From: Megascapheus bottae
Taxonomy: Eukaryota > Chordata > Mammalia > Rodentia > Geomyidae
Direction: 5' to 3'
Assembly: GCA_024803745.1 (NCBI GenBank)
Contig: JANJXV010000004.1
Location: forward strand, 42,899,358-42,963,357
Length of the DNA stretch: 64,000 nt
Below are positions 24,097-36,219 of the stretch, piece after piece. Position numbers and translations under genes: made by a program. Below the pieces are notes generated by a model. It saw only the letters and a program-made list of their open reading frames with translations. It had not been told where the DNA came from and did not search any database. Numbering within the stretch: the first letter of the stretch is position 1; every line of letters starts with the position of its first letter.

Positions 24097-25021
24097 TTAG
24101 CAGATGAATGGTCTTTATGCTTGATATCCAGTTTCAGAACGTATCTGTATTCTGTTTAGTTAGGTGTAAAAATTTGAAATGATGGGAGGCATACAAACAT
24201 TCTCCTCATTCAAATTCTAAGATGTAGATTAGTATGCACTTCTTATCAGCACCTGCAGCCAATTCTGTTGAACCTTTTACATTTCATAGAAGGGATTATA
24301 GCCTGGAATGACATTTTTATTTTCCTGTGATATATTAATCTTCCAAAGCATTCATTGAATTAGTTTTTGGTTGCTTATATTAGCTCAAGAGCTTGCAAAC
24401 ATTGTTTATAGGGGGATTAAATCATTTTATAAGTAAATTTACAGAGGGAGTTTTACATAATTACTTTTGGTAACTTATTAGCATCTTTTTATTGTTAAAC
24501 AGGAAATAGCAATAGTATTTCATCTGTCTGGAGATGTTGGTACTCAACTATGATTACATTTTAAGATTGTCTAGATGGTGAAACATGAACAACTGATAGA
24601 TATATCCCACCATAAAGCATTTAAGCAAGTTTTCTAGGGAACTGGCCTTTGCCAGGCAATTTCTAAATTTCTCAAGAATTTCCCAAGCAGTCAATCTATA
24701 CATAACCAGAGTAAAGTAATTGTAGACTACAAAAATCTTCCTATATAAAAATCTTCAAGGCACGCATGATCAATGTTTTTCAATGATCCTCCATAAAACT
24801 TCAAAGGCTTGTCCATCAAAAAATCTACTAGTTCTTTTCATCTCCTGCTACTCTCCTGCTAGTTTACCTGATCCCAGCCCCTTAAACCCTCATTGCTAGC
24901 CTTTTCCACATTTTCATACCATCTGCCTAATGTTCCCTGTCCAGTCTCCCAAACTGGCATACTTATGAATCATACAAAGTATATATAAAATCTTCAACCT
25001 ATTCTCATTTTTTGAGGGGGA
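24097..25021. other. Unique DNA, no gene seen
   Basis: Nothing recognised. Confidence 0.45.
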
Positions 25022-25251
25022 AGAGTTGGTCATGGGGCTTGAACTCAGAGCCTGGGCACTGTCCCTGAACTCTTCATCTCAAGGCTACTCCTTTACCACT
25101 TTGAACCATAGTGACTCTTCTGGTTTTCTGGTGGTTAATCTGAGATAAGATTCTCTTAGATTTTCGTGCCCAGGCTGGCTTTGAACAATGATCCTCAGAT
25201 TTCAGACTCCGGAGAAGCTGGGATTGCAGGCATGAGCGACAGACACTCAGT
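25022..25251 (-). repeat. B1-like/Geo dimeric SINE
   Basis: Reverse copy with 'catggggcttgaactcagag', 'ctgggcactgtccctgaact', 'ttctggtggttaatctgaga', 'gcccaggctggctttgaaca' and 'agctgggattgcaggcatga'. Nearly full length. Confidence 0.85.
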
Positions 25252-25882
25252 GTACTCTCATTTTAGAACTGAAATTTTGGTATAAACCTCAGTAAAGATT
25301 AATACGATCACTAGTGTAGCAATATCAACATTGTCTCTGAGTATGTAGAAAGAAGATTTTGGTCTGTGACTGTTTATACATTTGAATGATAAAAACAAGG
25401 CACATTGGAGGTGGGATCTAATTTTCATCCTGAGATATGTGAATAATAAACTTGAGCATCAAAGAACTTTATTCTGTGACCTTGGGGACATGGCATTCTT
25501 CTGGAGGACCAGAGAAGAAGTGATGGAAAGAAGCAAACCATAAGCCTGCACCTTCTCTAATCAGCCAACCCCAGCTCTCCCCGGAGCTGACTGCAGAATT
25601 AGAAGTGTTTATAGAAGAATCAGTCATTTAACCTACAGAAGCATGAATTAAACCTATGTATTACTTTTATTTGGTACGTTTTGAGTGGTTTCATATGCAA
25701 CCAAAACTGGTAGTTTACGAGGAAAAGAAATTCATGACAAGGTGTCATGAAATTACCATTTGTTATTTTAGAAGCTATATAAAATTTTTTAGATAGCTTA
25801 TTTTAAGATCACCAATAACTCGCATATTTGTTATATGTCTTTTAAAAAGCATATTGCTTGGTACTATTTGATATATTTTTTC
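25252..25882. other. Unique DNA, no gene seen
   Basis: A slightly GC-richer patch at about 25480-25600 is unassigned. Confidence 0.4.
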
Positions 25883-25968
25883 CTTTAATTTTTTTATTTA
25901 TTAATTGATTTTTACATCATATTTTAAATGACAAGTTTAACAAAGATTCCCTCTTTGAACACTTATTT
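25883..25968 (-). mobile_element. L1 3' terminal scrap (lineage B)
   Basis: 'ttgatttttacatcatattt' and 'aatgacaagtttaacaaaga' are the same terminal 3'UTR as at 5320-5370. Only about 85 bases, severely 5'-truncated. Confidence 0.75.
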
Positions 25969-26660
25969 GATATATTTTTATCATCACTCCAATTAGTAAA
26001 TTTTCCTTTTTTGAAATTTAACTTACATGTATGTCCTCTAAATATTCTCTCTGTCCCAAGGCCTTCCCTTTGTTACTTGGCCTCAAGATTTTTTGGATAA
26101 AGCAAATATGCCAATAACTATATCCCTCTTATTTACAGTGCTCTTGATCTATATGCCAGCTCTACTTCAATATTTAATTTACAGCTCAAATTCCATATGC
26201 CTAAAAATAAAGTTATCACCCTCTAAATATATTCCATACTTTTTCCCAATCTGACTGATGCTGATGTTTTCCAGTTGTTGAAAAAGTCATCCCTATTTAT
26301 CTTCTTCTTCTTTCATCAGATTCCTTAGGAAATCTTGTTTATACTGTAACCAAACTTTTGATAGGTGCAAGGTACCTTCTCATCTCTAAGCTACTTTTCT
26401 AGTCAGGGCCTTTGTCATGTTTCACCTGGATTATTGGTGTGACCTCATCAATCTCTCTGATAATGGTGCTTTCTTTTTCACAAGAGCAGCCAGGTGATGC
26501 TTTCAGAAGAACAGACTCACTCTATCCAACTTTCTTTCATATTCATTTTCTGTTTTGTCTCAGCCAAAATCCATTTTACCCACAAACTAATCTAAGATTT
26601 GATCTTTTATTGTCTGTAGAACTCATCTTATTCAACTGATTCATTTTACTCTTTACATTG
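25969..26660. repeat. Possible ancient mammalian repeat
   Basis: Wording such as 'tgtcatgtttcacctggatt' followed by 'attattggtgtgacctcatc' and 'agagcagccaggtgatgc' resembles a diverged mammalian-wide interspersed repeat remembered from other genomes. I cannot name the family reliably. Confidence 0.25.
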
Positions 26661-27630
26661 TTTATATTGGCTTTATAAATTCTCAAAGAGACCTCAAGCA
26701 AAGTGTTACTGTATTTACTATGTCTAGCCTATATGCTACTTTTAGGAATTCCCACACCTGTTCTCAAGAAAACATTGCTTCAACTTTATGTCACTACACA
26801 CTACATTATTACTGAAGTTTAAAGTGCTTAGTAGCTTCTTATATACCTAAAACTTCTTTGCATAAATTCCAGAACACTGGAACATTGTAGGAAAATATCA
26901 ATTTTAATGACTTCTGTTTTAATGTGTTTTCTTTTTTAGGGAGAATGTAAGTTATGAAAGGACTTGGGCTTATAGATTTATCTTGTACTCAGAGCAACAC
27001 ACTCTATATTTTTGTAAGAAATTAACATATTTCATTTTCTAACAGTAAATATTTACATATGTCTGATTTTCATTTAACATTAAATTTTAGTGACTGCCTA
27101 GTTTTTAATATCTTTAAGCATTTTTTGTATAAAATATTAATTTAGTCCTAAAATTATTGAACTTTAGTTTCACACTATTAGGATACATGCATAAAAGACC
27201 TTTAAAGAGTTTTTTCATTAGAATAAATTTAATATGGATACTTGATAAAATCAGAGGATATGAATATTATATTTATTTTTAATACAAATGTAGATAATGG
27301 CCAATGCTAATAGTCATTTTTAGAAAGAAAAATTGAAATGTAGATAAGTTAAAATGTGAAAAGTCAAGTGATTTTGTTTTTCCCTCATTTATTAAAAATT
27401 ATACAAACCAAAATAGGTGTTAATATTACATTTTTGAATGACAGTGTGACAGTCTTAATATCGGAATATATTGTTTTATATAAAATGTATTTTATGTATA
27501 TTATATTGTAAGTATATGTGTATATTATAGATATGTATATTATAATGCACTTATCATTTTTATTGTTTCATTGCTTAATAGAAGTATATTTCAGGAGTGA
27601 AATCCACCCAAGGTAAAAATTAATAGCATT
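26661..27630. other. Unique AT-rich DNA
   Basis: TATA-rich stretch near 27470-27545. No gene seen. Confidence 0.45.
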
Positions 27631-27822
27631 GCCAGCTGCATGTGGCTTATGACTGTAATCTGAGGTACTCTGGAGGTATTATCTAAAATTCTTGGTCTGA
27701 AACCAGGCAGTTAGGAAAACATGTGTGAGACTTAAGTGGTAGTGTACTAACCTTGAGCCAAAGGAGTTCAGGGATAAGACTCAGTTCCTGGGCTCAAGCC
27801 CCAGTACCAGCACACACACAAA
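27631..27822 (+). repeat. B1-like/Geo SINE, central deletion
   Basis: Head 'gccagctgcatgtggcttat', 'gactgtaatctgaggtactc', then the right monomer from 'acttaagtggtagtgtacta' to 'gggctcaagccccagtacca'. The central linker is missing, and a CA-rich tail follows. Confidence 0.72.
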
Positions 27823-28566
27823 AGATTAAGAGTATTGTTATTTATTAAACTGTAAAATGTTTTATAACTATATCATAAATTCATGTTTCTCTGTAAATTC
27901 TCTCAGTTCATTTTTTCCTCTAGAAAGCATATCAAATTTCAAAGTCAATACTTTTTAAGTTTATTAATAAAAATAATAAAAAGTATTATCTAGGAAATAT
28001 TCCTGGTAATCTTGGAAATGTATTCATAACCGATCATCTTTATTTTTAAACAATAAGAAAGATACAAACCAATATAGAATACATGTGAAAACTGTAATTA
28101 TTTTCTATTGATTTTAATGATACACATACTTTCTAGAGAATTTTATTTTTACAAGAAATCAAAGAAGTTTGTTCATCCTGACCTTTCTCAACTTTCAAGG
28201 CAATGCTGAAATGGTGTTTATGTAAAAGAGCTAATTTTCTCCTAATAGCTTGATTCACATTGATTTCCTTCTTCTTAAGCTCCTTTTGTTACTTTTTTCT
28301 GAAGCATAAAATCAGCAACTCATTATGTGTTTCCTTGTTCAATGCTGGGTCTAGCAAAATTGTGAATTCCAAAAGGCTGTCTGGTACAAATCACTCTTTT
28401 ACAGAATCCAATTCTATGCTCTAAATCTTCATTTTCCAAAGGTGCTCCAACATGAGGGTACATATAAAATGATATATTTCCTCTCCATTTCCTTTTCCAT
28501 TTTTCTATGAATTTTAGTAAAAGTTTTTATCACTTAAAAGAAATATATACATGTATATATGCTCAT
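27823..28566. other. Unique AT-rich DNA
   Basis: Nothing recognised. Confidence 0.45.
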
Positions 28567-28858
28567 GGTGCTGGGATTGAAATGCCTAAAACTCCTGTGT
28601 AGGCAGGCTCTCTAGCTACTGAGCCATGCCTTCTTCTATTTAGTTCCAGTGATTTTTGAGATAGAGTCTATATTCCTGCCCTTCTGGGTATGATTCCCCT
28701 AGGTTAGACTTCCAGGTCTCCAGCATAACACATGTGCATTTGACACTGCATCAGCTCTTCAATTAGATGGTGTCAGGCAATCTTTCCTGTGTGGAACCAT
28801 GCCAACCATTTCTGCTTCACAAATAGCTAGGATCTCAAGTGTAAGCTCAGCACCTGAC
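28567..28858 (-). repeat. Old ID/B1 composite SINE (B4-like)
   Basis: Reverse orientation: a tRNA/ID-like part ('ggtgctgggattgaaatgcc', 'ctctagctactgagccatgc') followed by a 7SL/B1-like part ('ttttgagatagagtctatat', 'caaatagctaggatctcaag'). The order resembles rodent tRNA-B1 composites. It is strongly diverged and lacks the Geo monomer. Confidence 0.5.
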
Positions 28859-29650
28859 TTTCAATAGCTTTTAGAACTGAAATATGTAAATGGAACAGCT
28901 TTCAAACTAATACAAATATAACCTACGTATACTTAAAGAACAATGATGGAAAAGCTTCTGTAACCCAAACCGTGGTGTATATCACACGTATATATAAAAC
29001 AAGCCCAGGAGAAGGGGTGCTATTGATCAAGATTCCTTATGTTAATATATTACTTTAATGAATAACAAGTCTTTTGTACGTCTATTTAAAGATAAAAATA
29101 AAACTTGGGGAAAAAACTTGGAAATGAAGAATACCAAAGATTCTTTAAAAAAGTGTGAAAGAAATCTTATAATACAGATAGTATAATGAAATTTTAGTAA
29201 AAATAGTAAGTGCTATTTTCATGTTCTATATTTGTAAAAGTGAGATGAGTATAGTAACCAAAGAGTTGAGCTTGACAGGGGTACTTTGTATATCTTTATG
29301 CAAATACTTCAGTGAAATCTCTGTAAAGCAAACTGATGCTAATAAAAACCATTTTGAAAACAGACTTTGCAATCTGATATATTTTCTTTACCCCTACAAT
29401 TTTTAAGGCTCTATTTCCATTTCAAAACTAAAGGGATCGAACCCAAAGAAATATTTCCCCTCATTTGTAGCAATTGGAAAGTGCCTATAAATATAGAAAT
29501 AAGCATAATGGATAGTAAAAGACAAAAAAAAACCAAAATAAACAGAACTCTAAGCATTCAGTTAATGAGACCAAGAAGGTTATTCTTAGGAGAGGTTCAC
29601 AAAGGCACAATAGTTTGTGCATATGGTCCTATAAAATGAGGTTCATCAAA
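28859..29650. other. Unique AT-rich DNA
   Basis: An open frame of 90 codons at 29367-29639 has no recognisable domain; likely chance. Confidence 0.45.
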
Positions 29651-29661
29651 ATCAACTCCAA
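29651..29661. repeat. SINE TSD, left copy
   Basis: ATCAACTCCAA is repeated exactly at 29896-29906 around the SINE. Confidence 0.8.
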
Positions 29662-29895
29662 AGCTGGGCATGGTAACTCAGGACTGCAGTCCTAGCTACT
29701 CAGGAGGCTGAGATCTGAGGATCTCCGTTCAAAGTCAAGCCTGGGTACTAAAGTCCGTGAGACTCTTACTTCCAATTAACCACCAGAAAACCAGAAGTGG
29801 CACTGTGGTTCAAGGGGTAGGGCAGTAGCCTTGAGCTGAAGAGCTCAAAGACAATATCCAGGCCCAAAATTCAAGTCACATGATCAGAAAAAAAG
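29662..29895 (+). repeat. B1-like/Geo dimeric SINE with TSDs
   Basis: Near-complete: 'agctgggcatggtaactcag', 'cctagctactcaggaggctg', 'gtccgtgagactcttacttc', 'caattaaccaccagaaaacc', 'gtagccttgagctgaagagc', A-rich end. A perfect 11-base TSD flanks it. Confidence 0.9.
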
Positions 29896-29906
29896 ATCAA
29901 CTCCAA
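29896..29906. repeat. SINE TSD, right copy
   Basis: Partner of 29651-29661. Confidence 0.8.
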
Positions 29907-30020
29907 GAAACTAGAGATTTAAAAAAAATTTACATTTTGTGTTTTTTTTCTTCCTCTCCTTTTGTTGCTGTTATTATTTTTTAAATTTCTGTACATTTTA
30001 TCATGTATGTAAATTTATAT

Positions 30021-30278
30021 GTTTTAGGGAGGAGAATGAGAGAAACAAAACAATGGGGTGAAATGGTGAAATAATTCAGCATTGATACTAGACACCGTGT
30101 TGAAATGAACTGTATAACTTGTGGGGAGAGGGAGCAGTTGGGGAAAAAAGTAGGAGAAAATGAGAGAATAGGTGATACTGTTCAAAAGAAATGTACTCAT
30201 TATCTGATTGATATAATTGTAACACTTTGGTACATCCCTTTTACAATAAAATAAACGTATCAATAAAAATAAAAACAA
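30021..30278 (+). mobile_element. L1 3'UTR fragment, older subfamily
   Basis: 'caatggggtgaaatggtgaa', 'gttgaaatgaactgtataac', 'ggagaaaatgagagaatagg' and 'atgtactcattatctgattg' align with the 3'UTR at 61560-61800. It ends in 'caataaaataaacg' and an A-rich tail. The long open frame on the opposite strand is only its complement. Confidence 0.78.
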
Positions 30279-31589
30279 AGATAAATGTAGAATATTCTTC
30301 ACTTGAATATGCGGCTCTTTTCTTGAGGCAAAATCTATTTCCATAATTTTATGAGATAGATATACTTATAGCAAACACAGACACACATATGTGTATTCTT
30401 ATAAGTATAAAAAATATAGACATCTATACTAATTAACAAAATATGATCATGAAAATACTAGATCTTTATTTACAATTTAGAAAACTGAGTCATGTATTCA
30501 TCATTGAAATATCCATAATTGTTCACTATAGTTACCTAACAGAATGCAAATGGTATAAACCTTGATGGTTTGAAAGTATGTTTATTATAGAAGGAAGTTT
30601 CCTGAAGGACAAAGAGGATTCTATTAAAGAAAGCAATAAATAACACCTATAGAGCAAACAGGAGAAACAAAGCATTTAATAGGTAAGAAAAATACAGAGT
30701 TACATATTTTGTAATTAACATCATTGTTATATAAAAGTCTCCACAAATGGAATAATCCTGAACTACAAATTTCATTTGGAATTTGGGTAAGATGCAGATA
30801 AGGGAGGTATCAATATAAAAGTATTTGTGCTGAAAACTACTGACAAATATATTGGTTGGGTGTTTATGTCCTGTTATGGCTCAGCTCCTGCTTTCCTATC
30901 TAGATTCATTTGAAATCAATTTGTGCTTAAAACTTACCCTTCAGTAACTTTGAAATTTAATAGCCTCCTTATGAACAAGGCATTGTTATTGTTGTTTATC
31001 TTGGTTTTTGTTTCTTGAATAAATGGTTTTATCCACTTGTTTTCCTTCTATTTAACTCCCTCTCTTGTGTATATGATGAGATACTATACTATCATCCAGC
31101 ACTATGTAATTACAAAACTCAACAAACAAGCATACTGTGGTGACAATAAGCAAGCCTGGGATTGAAGGAGATTGGATGTTCTTACGAGGGGAAAAATATT
31201 CTGGATTATCAAAAATTTCCTCATCATGAATGTTGTCATGATTATGATGAAATATACCAAGAAACATTGAGCTAAATATTGAATTATAATGTACATCAAA
31301 TAACATTGAATTCTCTATATAAAAAGATGGCTTTCATTTTATCAAAATGATATCTCAATAAAAATTAAATCATAAAATAAATCATAAAATGATGTCAGGC
31401 AAATTGCTATATCAGATATGTTGTGAAACATTCACTACCAAATTCAGTAGTTCTAGATATTTTAAAATGAGAATACCACTAAAGAAAACTAGAATCAAAC
31501 TTCACTTAGGTATATGAATGGAAATTTCTTAATATATTGCATATGCAAATGGAATATCATAGTCTCAACATATACATTCATGTGTTGCT
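30279..31589. other. Unique AT-rich DNA
   Basis: No gene or named repeat. Two overlapping short open frames at 31052-31306 (-) have no support. Confidence 0.45.
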
Positions 31590-31935
31590 AAATGATTTTT
31601 CCATCAATGATGGATCACAAGTATAGCAGTGCTTCATATTATGAAGTTCACAAATTCCTACCACTTAGTGATGTCTCAGCTGTCAGCACTTCACTGTACA
31701 AGGTGTTAGTTATGTACTTATGGTGCTACTATTTTGCAAAACCCTACTTCACTGCCAGAGGTTTAAAAGTATAGCACACACAATTATATACAGTATACGA
31801 TTCATATTGGCTGTGTAAAACTGTTATTATTTTGCATATTTACTACTATACATGTTTTATCCTTATTTTAAAATCAGTACTTTCTCTTTCTATTCTTAAA
31901 ATATTTACTGTAAACCACTGTCAGGTTAGAATTGC
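31590..31935 (+). repeat. Ancient repeat, probably DNA transposon-derived
   Basis: 'gtatagcacacacaattata', 'tacagtata', 'cactgccagaggtttaaaag' and 'gtttatccttattttaaaat' match, with expected divergence, a mammalian-wide repeat I know from other genomes ('...ctgccagtcgtataaaagt...'). I cannot name the family confidently. The 60-codon open frame inside it is not a gene. Confidence 0.5.
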
Positions 31936-33380
31936 AAGAGTTTTCCTCATCTACTATTTATTGTGTGTCTAATTACAAGGTAATTATTAGGTATGAGAAG
32001 TTAGTCCACTTACGTTTGTGATGTTCAGATAATGATGAAATTGTTTATTGCTGCATATCTCAGAAGATATTCCTGTGGTCAAGAGCTACATGATTGCATC
32101 TTGTTCACATGAAGATTCAGGAAAAATAAGTTTATTATGTTCACAGATTTGAATATCCATGAGAATTCTATGCTTCTCCCAGAGCCATCAGTTAGGAGCA
32201 GAAGGGGAATACTTAGACCATAGACTTCATGGGAGACTTCTTGAGAAGGACAAAGCAGAGTAGGGTAATGAGAGAATTTATTTCGTGGGGGGGAGGTTCT
32301 GGGCTATAGGACTAATATCTAGTTGTTTGGTACCCATCACTGGGAGAATGAGTGAAGAGAAATATTGCAGGAAGGACAAAGGAATTAGCTAAGGTTTTAG
32401 ATATCCATAATTAATAGCTTACCTGTGGAAAGCAGTCTTTCCTCACCCAGAAAGATTTTTAAGGTGTAAGACTTTTGGAAACACAAAAAAATCAAATAAT
32501 GTGAACATTACTATGTGCAAGAGTCTAAGTCCTCAGGGTGTTAAAATAATATCATTTTCTTGCAGGAAAAGGAGAAGCCTTGTGAAAATAAGGTAGGAAA
32601 GAGAACAAACATATGGTTTCATGTATTATTTCTACCTTCTCAATCAAACAGGCATTTCAAAAGGAATAGATGGAAGTTTTAGAATGAGAAAGATGACTGG
32701 CTTAACCCTTCTCTTACCTACTCCTTTAAAATCCAGAAAAAAAGTAGAGGTTTGGTTTTTAAAGAATATTGGTTTATAAATCACAAATTCTTTCCATTTG
32801 GGATCAATTTAATATAGCACAATAACATGTAAATTTTCTGTTTTATTATTCCAAAGTCCACAGAGTATGTTATTCTCAGTTCCATCAATGAGGAAATGAT
32901 TTCCTGTTACCAAAGTGATTCTCAATATAAATTTAACAGAATTAGGTGTTATCTACTGGTCCTAAAAACACAAATTGTTGATATGGTCTTTCATGCTTTT
33001 GTCTATGCTGTTGAATTTATTGGAATAATGATGTGTATATTCATGACTCCTATAAAATATCTGTTTTTCAAATATACCATATTTCACTCACTAATGGTGA
33101 TATCAGTACTAGAAACAGTTTCCATTTTTTCCTCTATTGAAGTTTCATTCATATACTCATTGTATTTCCTCTCTGAGTTTCTATAATTCCATCCTTGAGT
33201 TACATAAAATACCATTCCAGTGTGATTATTTATATCTTGTTCATAATTATATCGACAGCACTGAACATAGTACTTGGTTTTTAATAGTTTTCAAATTTTA
33301 CTGGCTGAATGAAAAAAATGAATTAGCAGAAGCTTGGAAATTTTAACCAGTATTTATCTTGCTATGTTTTTTCTCATTAA
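31936..33380. other. Unique AT-rich DNA, no gene seen
   Basis: A 96-codon frame at 32896-33186 (+) is hydrophobic and AT-driven with no identifiable domain. Confidence 0.45.
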
Positions 33381-33394
33381 AAAGTATACCTTAG
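33381..33394. repeat. SINE TSD, left copy
   Basis: AAAGTATACCTTAG compared with AAAGTATAACTTAG at 33590-33603: one mismatch in 14. Confidence 0.75.
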
Positions 33395-33589
33395 GGGCCG
33401 GGAGTTTGGCCTAGTGGTTAAAGTGCTTGCCTAGCATGCATGAAGACCCGGGTTCGATTCCTCGGTACCACATACGTAGCAAAAAAAGCCGGAAGTGGTG
33501 CTGAGGCTCAAGTGGTAGAGCTCTAGCCTTGAGAAAGTCCAAGGACAGTGTTCAAGCCCTGAGTCCAAGCCCAGGACTGGCAAAAAAAA
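33395..33589 (+). repeat. IDL-Geo SINE, young subfamily
   Basis: Intact A box ('ggcctagtggttaaagtgct') and B box ('cgggttcgattcctcggtac') in the left monomer. The right monomer has the diagnostic 'gccttgagaaagtccaagga' shortening. It ends in 'ccaggactggcaaaaaaaaa'. Close to the copies at 51.4 and 63.6 kb. Confidence 0.9.
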
Positions 33590-33603
33590 AAAGTATAACT
33601 TAG
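33590..33603. repeat. SINE TSD, right copy
   Basis: Partner of 33381-33394; its first bases merge with the A-tail. Confidence 0.7.
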
Positions 33604-33814
33604 AAGAATCTGAAAGATTGGCTCAATAAATCTTTGACAGTGACTTCTAAAGTGCACAGAAGGCAAAGTATATGTTGGCATTGTTGACCAAGATGAAGTA
33701 CACTTTTAGCTTTGGATTCACTTGTATCAATATCATTATCTCGGAATGCTTTAAAAGAACAGTAATTATAATATTACCTAAAATGAAAAAACTCCATTAA
33801 TTGAAAAGTAACTT

Positions 33815-34045
33815 CAATTAAAGAGGACACCAGGCAGTGGAAATACATCCCATACCTATGGGTAGGGAGAACCAATATAGTGAAAATGGCCATACTGCCA
33901 AAATTTATATACAAATTCAATGTAATCCCCATCAAAATCACAAAGACATTCTTTACTAAAAAAGAAGATATAATCCAAAGGTTCAAATGGATCAAGAAAA
34001 GACCTAGAATAGCCAAAACAATTCTAGGCAAAAAGAGCAATGCAG
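33815..34045 (+). mobile_element. L1 (lineage B), 5' part before nested SINE
   Basis: ORF2 sequence encoding '[20 protein letters not shown]'-type text (an L1 RT-distal region), then '[13 protein letters not shown]'. Interrupted at 34045 by an IDL-Geo SINE and continued from 34234. The 5' boundary is approximate. Confidence 0.85.
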
Positions 34046-34233
34046 CTGGGAGTTTGGCCTAGTGGCAGAGTGCTTGCTTTGCATGCCCAAAGACCCAGGT
34101 TCGATAGAAAAAAGCTGGAAGTCGTGCTGAGGCTCAAGTGGTAGAGCTCTAGCCTTGAGAAAGTCCAAGGACAGTGCTCAGGCCCTGAGCCGAAGCCCAG
34201 GACTGGCAAAAAAAGAAAACAAAACAAAACAAA
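34046..34233 (+). repeat. IDL-Geo SINE nested in L1
   Basis: Left monomer 'gctgggagtttggcctagtg'. Its IDL end is shortened after 'aggttcgat' (about 15 bases missing). Right monomer of the young 'gagaaagtccaagg' type; tail 'ggcaaaaaaagaaaacaaaa'. The L1 motif 'aaa..agcaatg' is repeated on both sides (34034-34046 and 34229-34239) as an approximate TSD. Confidence 0.88.
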
Positions 34234-35715
34234 AAGCAATGAAGGTGGTATTACAATACCAGACTTCAAGCTCTACTATAGAGCCATAATAACAAAAACC
34301 ACATTGTTTTGGCACAAAAACAGACCAGAAGATCAATGGAACAGAATAGAAGATCCAGAAATAGAACCACATACCTATAGTCAACTTGTATTTGACAAAG
34401 GAGCCAAAGGTATACAGTGGAACAAACACAGCCTATTCAATTTTGGTGCTGGCAGAACAGGTCAATCACATGCAGAAAACTAAAAATTGACCCTAGCCTT
34501 TCCCTATGCACAAGCATTAACTCAAAATGGATCAAAGACCTCAATGACAGACTGGAAACTTGAAATTGCTACACAATAGAGTTGGAGAGACACTGGAACT
34601 CATAGGCACAGGCAAAAAATTTCCTGAACAGAATCCCAGAGTCTCTCCAAAAGACTCAACAAATGGGACTACATCAAATGAAAAGTTTCTGCACATATAA
34701 AAGTATAGCCACAAAAGTAGAAAGACAGCCAATCAACTGGGAAAAGATATTTACCAATAATACATCAGACAAATGCTTAATATCCAGTATCTACAGGGAA
34801 CTCAAGAAACTAATCCCCTCAAACTCAACAAACCAATCACTAAATGGTCAAGGGAACTAAAGAGAGACTTATCAAAATAAGAGGTTAAAACTGCAGAAAA
34901 GCACATGACAAAATGATCGTCATCCATGGTCATAAAGGAAATGCAAATAAAAACAACCCTAAGAATGCCCAAGATTTTGAACTCAGACAATAACAGGTGC
35001 TGGTGGGGTTGTGGAGAAAAAGGAACCCTATTGCACTGCTGGTGGGATTGTAAACTAGTTCAGCCACTCTGGAAAGCAGTGTGGAGGTTTCCTAAAGAAC
35101 TGAAAATAGACCTTCTCTACTATCTCGCCATCTATCCTGAACATTATAACTCAGGGTATGATAAGGACACCTGCTCAGCTATGTTCATCTCTGCACTATT
35201 TACAATAGCCAGATGATGGAAACAATCTAGATGCCCTACTGCAGATGAATGGATACAAAAAATATGGTATATATAAAATGGTATTCTACATAGCCAAAAG
35301 ACAGAATAAAATAATGGCATTTGCAGGGAAGTGGATGAATCTAGAGTGAATCATGTTTGAGTGAGACAAGTCAAGACCAAACGAACAAAAGGCGCATGGT
35401 ATCTTTAATATGTGGCTATTAGTTCCAAACAGTACAAGAGTGAGGACTCAGTTTTTGCATACCCAATGCTATGGACATGATATTGGAAATATAAACACAA
35501 GTACATAGACATAAAAATCTATGATTCTATGTTTTATTACATAGATTAAAATGTATCTATGACACATAAACCCTAGCCTAAATTTAATTATGTTCTAAAA
35601 TCTAAGTGTCGGTGACTGTATGTAGAGATTCCCCTCTTGAATACTTGTTTATAAACACGTAATTTGAAATATGATGTAAAAATCAATGTTAATAAATTCT
35701 TTAATTAAAAAAATT
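34234..35715 (+). mobile_element. L1 (lineage B), 3' part
   Basis: Continues ORF2 ('[20 protein letters not shown]'-like, then 34663-34860 and 34926-35216 on +). The latter carries the C-terminal Cys/His motif region 'CWWGCGEKGTLLHCWWDCK'. Stops and frameshifts break it. The 3'UTR ('tgactgtatgtagagattcc', 'aatatgatgtaaaaatcaat') matches 5308-5600 in reverse and ends in an A-rich tail near 35715. Confidence 0.9.
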
Positions 35716-36219
35716 AAAAATAAGCTAAAAAGAACTTGAAAATTTCATGCGTCCTTCCTACGTTAGTTAACAATTTTATTGATTTACATAACCTCAATTA
35801 AACTGAAAAATTATTCTGTTTATGCATTTCTTTGATATTTGCTTTTTTTAAGAAAAATATGCTTTTTACTTTATTTTAAAAATAATTTTGTTGCACATAT
35901 ATCTGTATATAAAAATAAAAGTTCATGAAGTGAACTTTTAATTAAATGCAACTGAGGTATAATTTTTCTGAACACTTATTTTTCACATTAGTTTTAATTG
36001 ATTATTTCTATTGAGAAACTTATTTATACTTTTAAGAATGTTTTAAAATGTAAATTATTTCCTAGTCAATTACAGATGTATGCCCAATTTTGTTTCAGGT
36101 GTGTCTTAAGGCTCTCATTTGGAATTCTTTCTGTATAGCTTTTTAAAATGATTTTATTAAGAACAGTAAATACTGTCACATTTCAATCATTTTTGGTTTT
36201 TGTTTCTGTCTTTGTCTTA
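35716..36219. other. Unique AT-rich DNA
   Basis: Nothing recognised. Confidence 0.45.

Noticed and set aside
30024..30344. 106-codon minus-strand frame
   Set aside because: It is the complement of an L1 3'UTR fragment.
32896..33186. 96-codon hydrophobic frame that could be a membrane protein
   Set aside because: No homology recognised, AT-driven F/I/Y content and no supporting signals.
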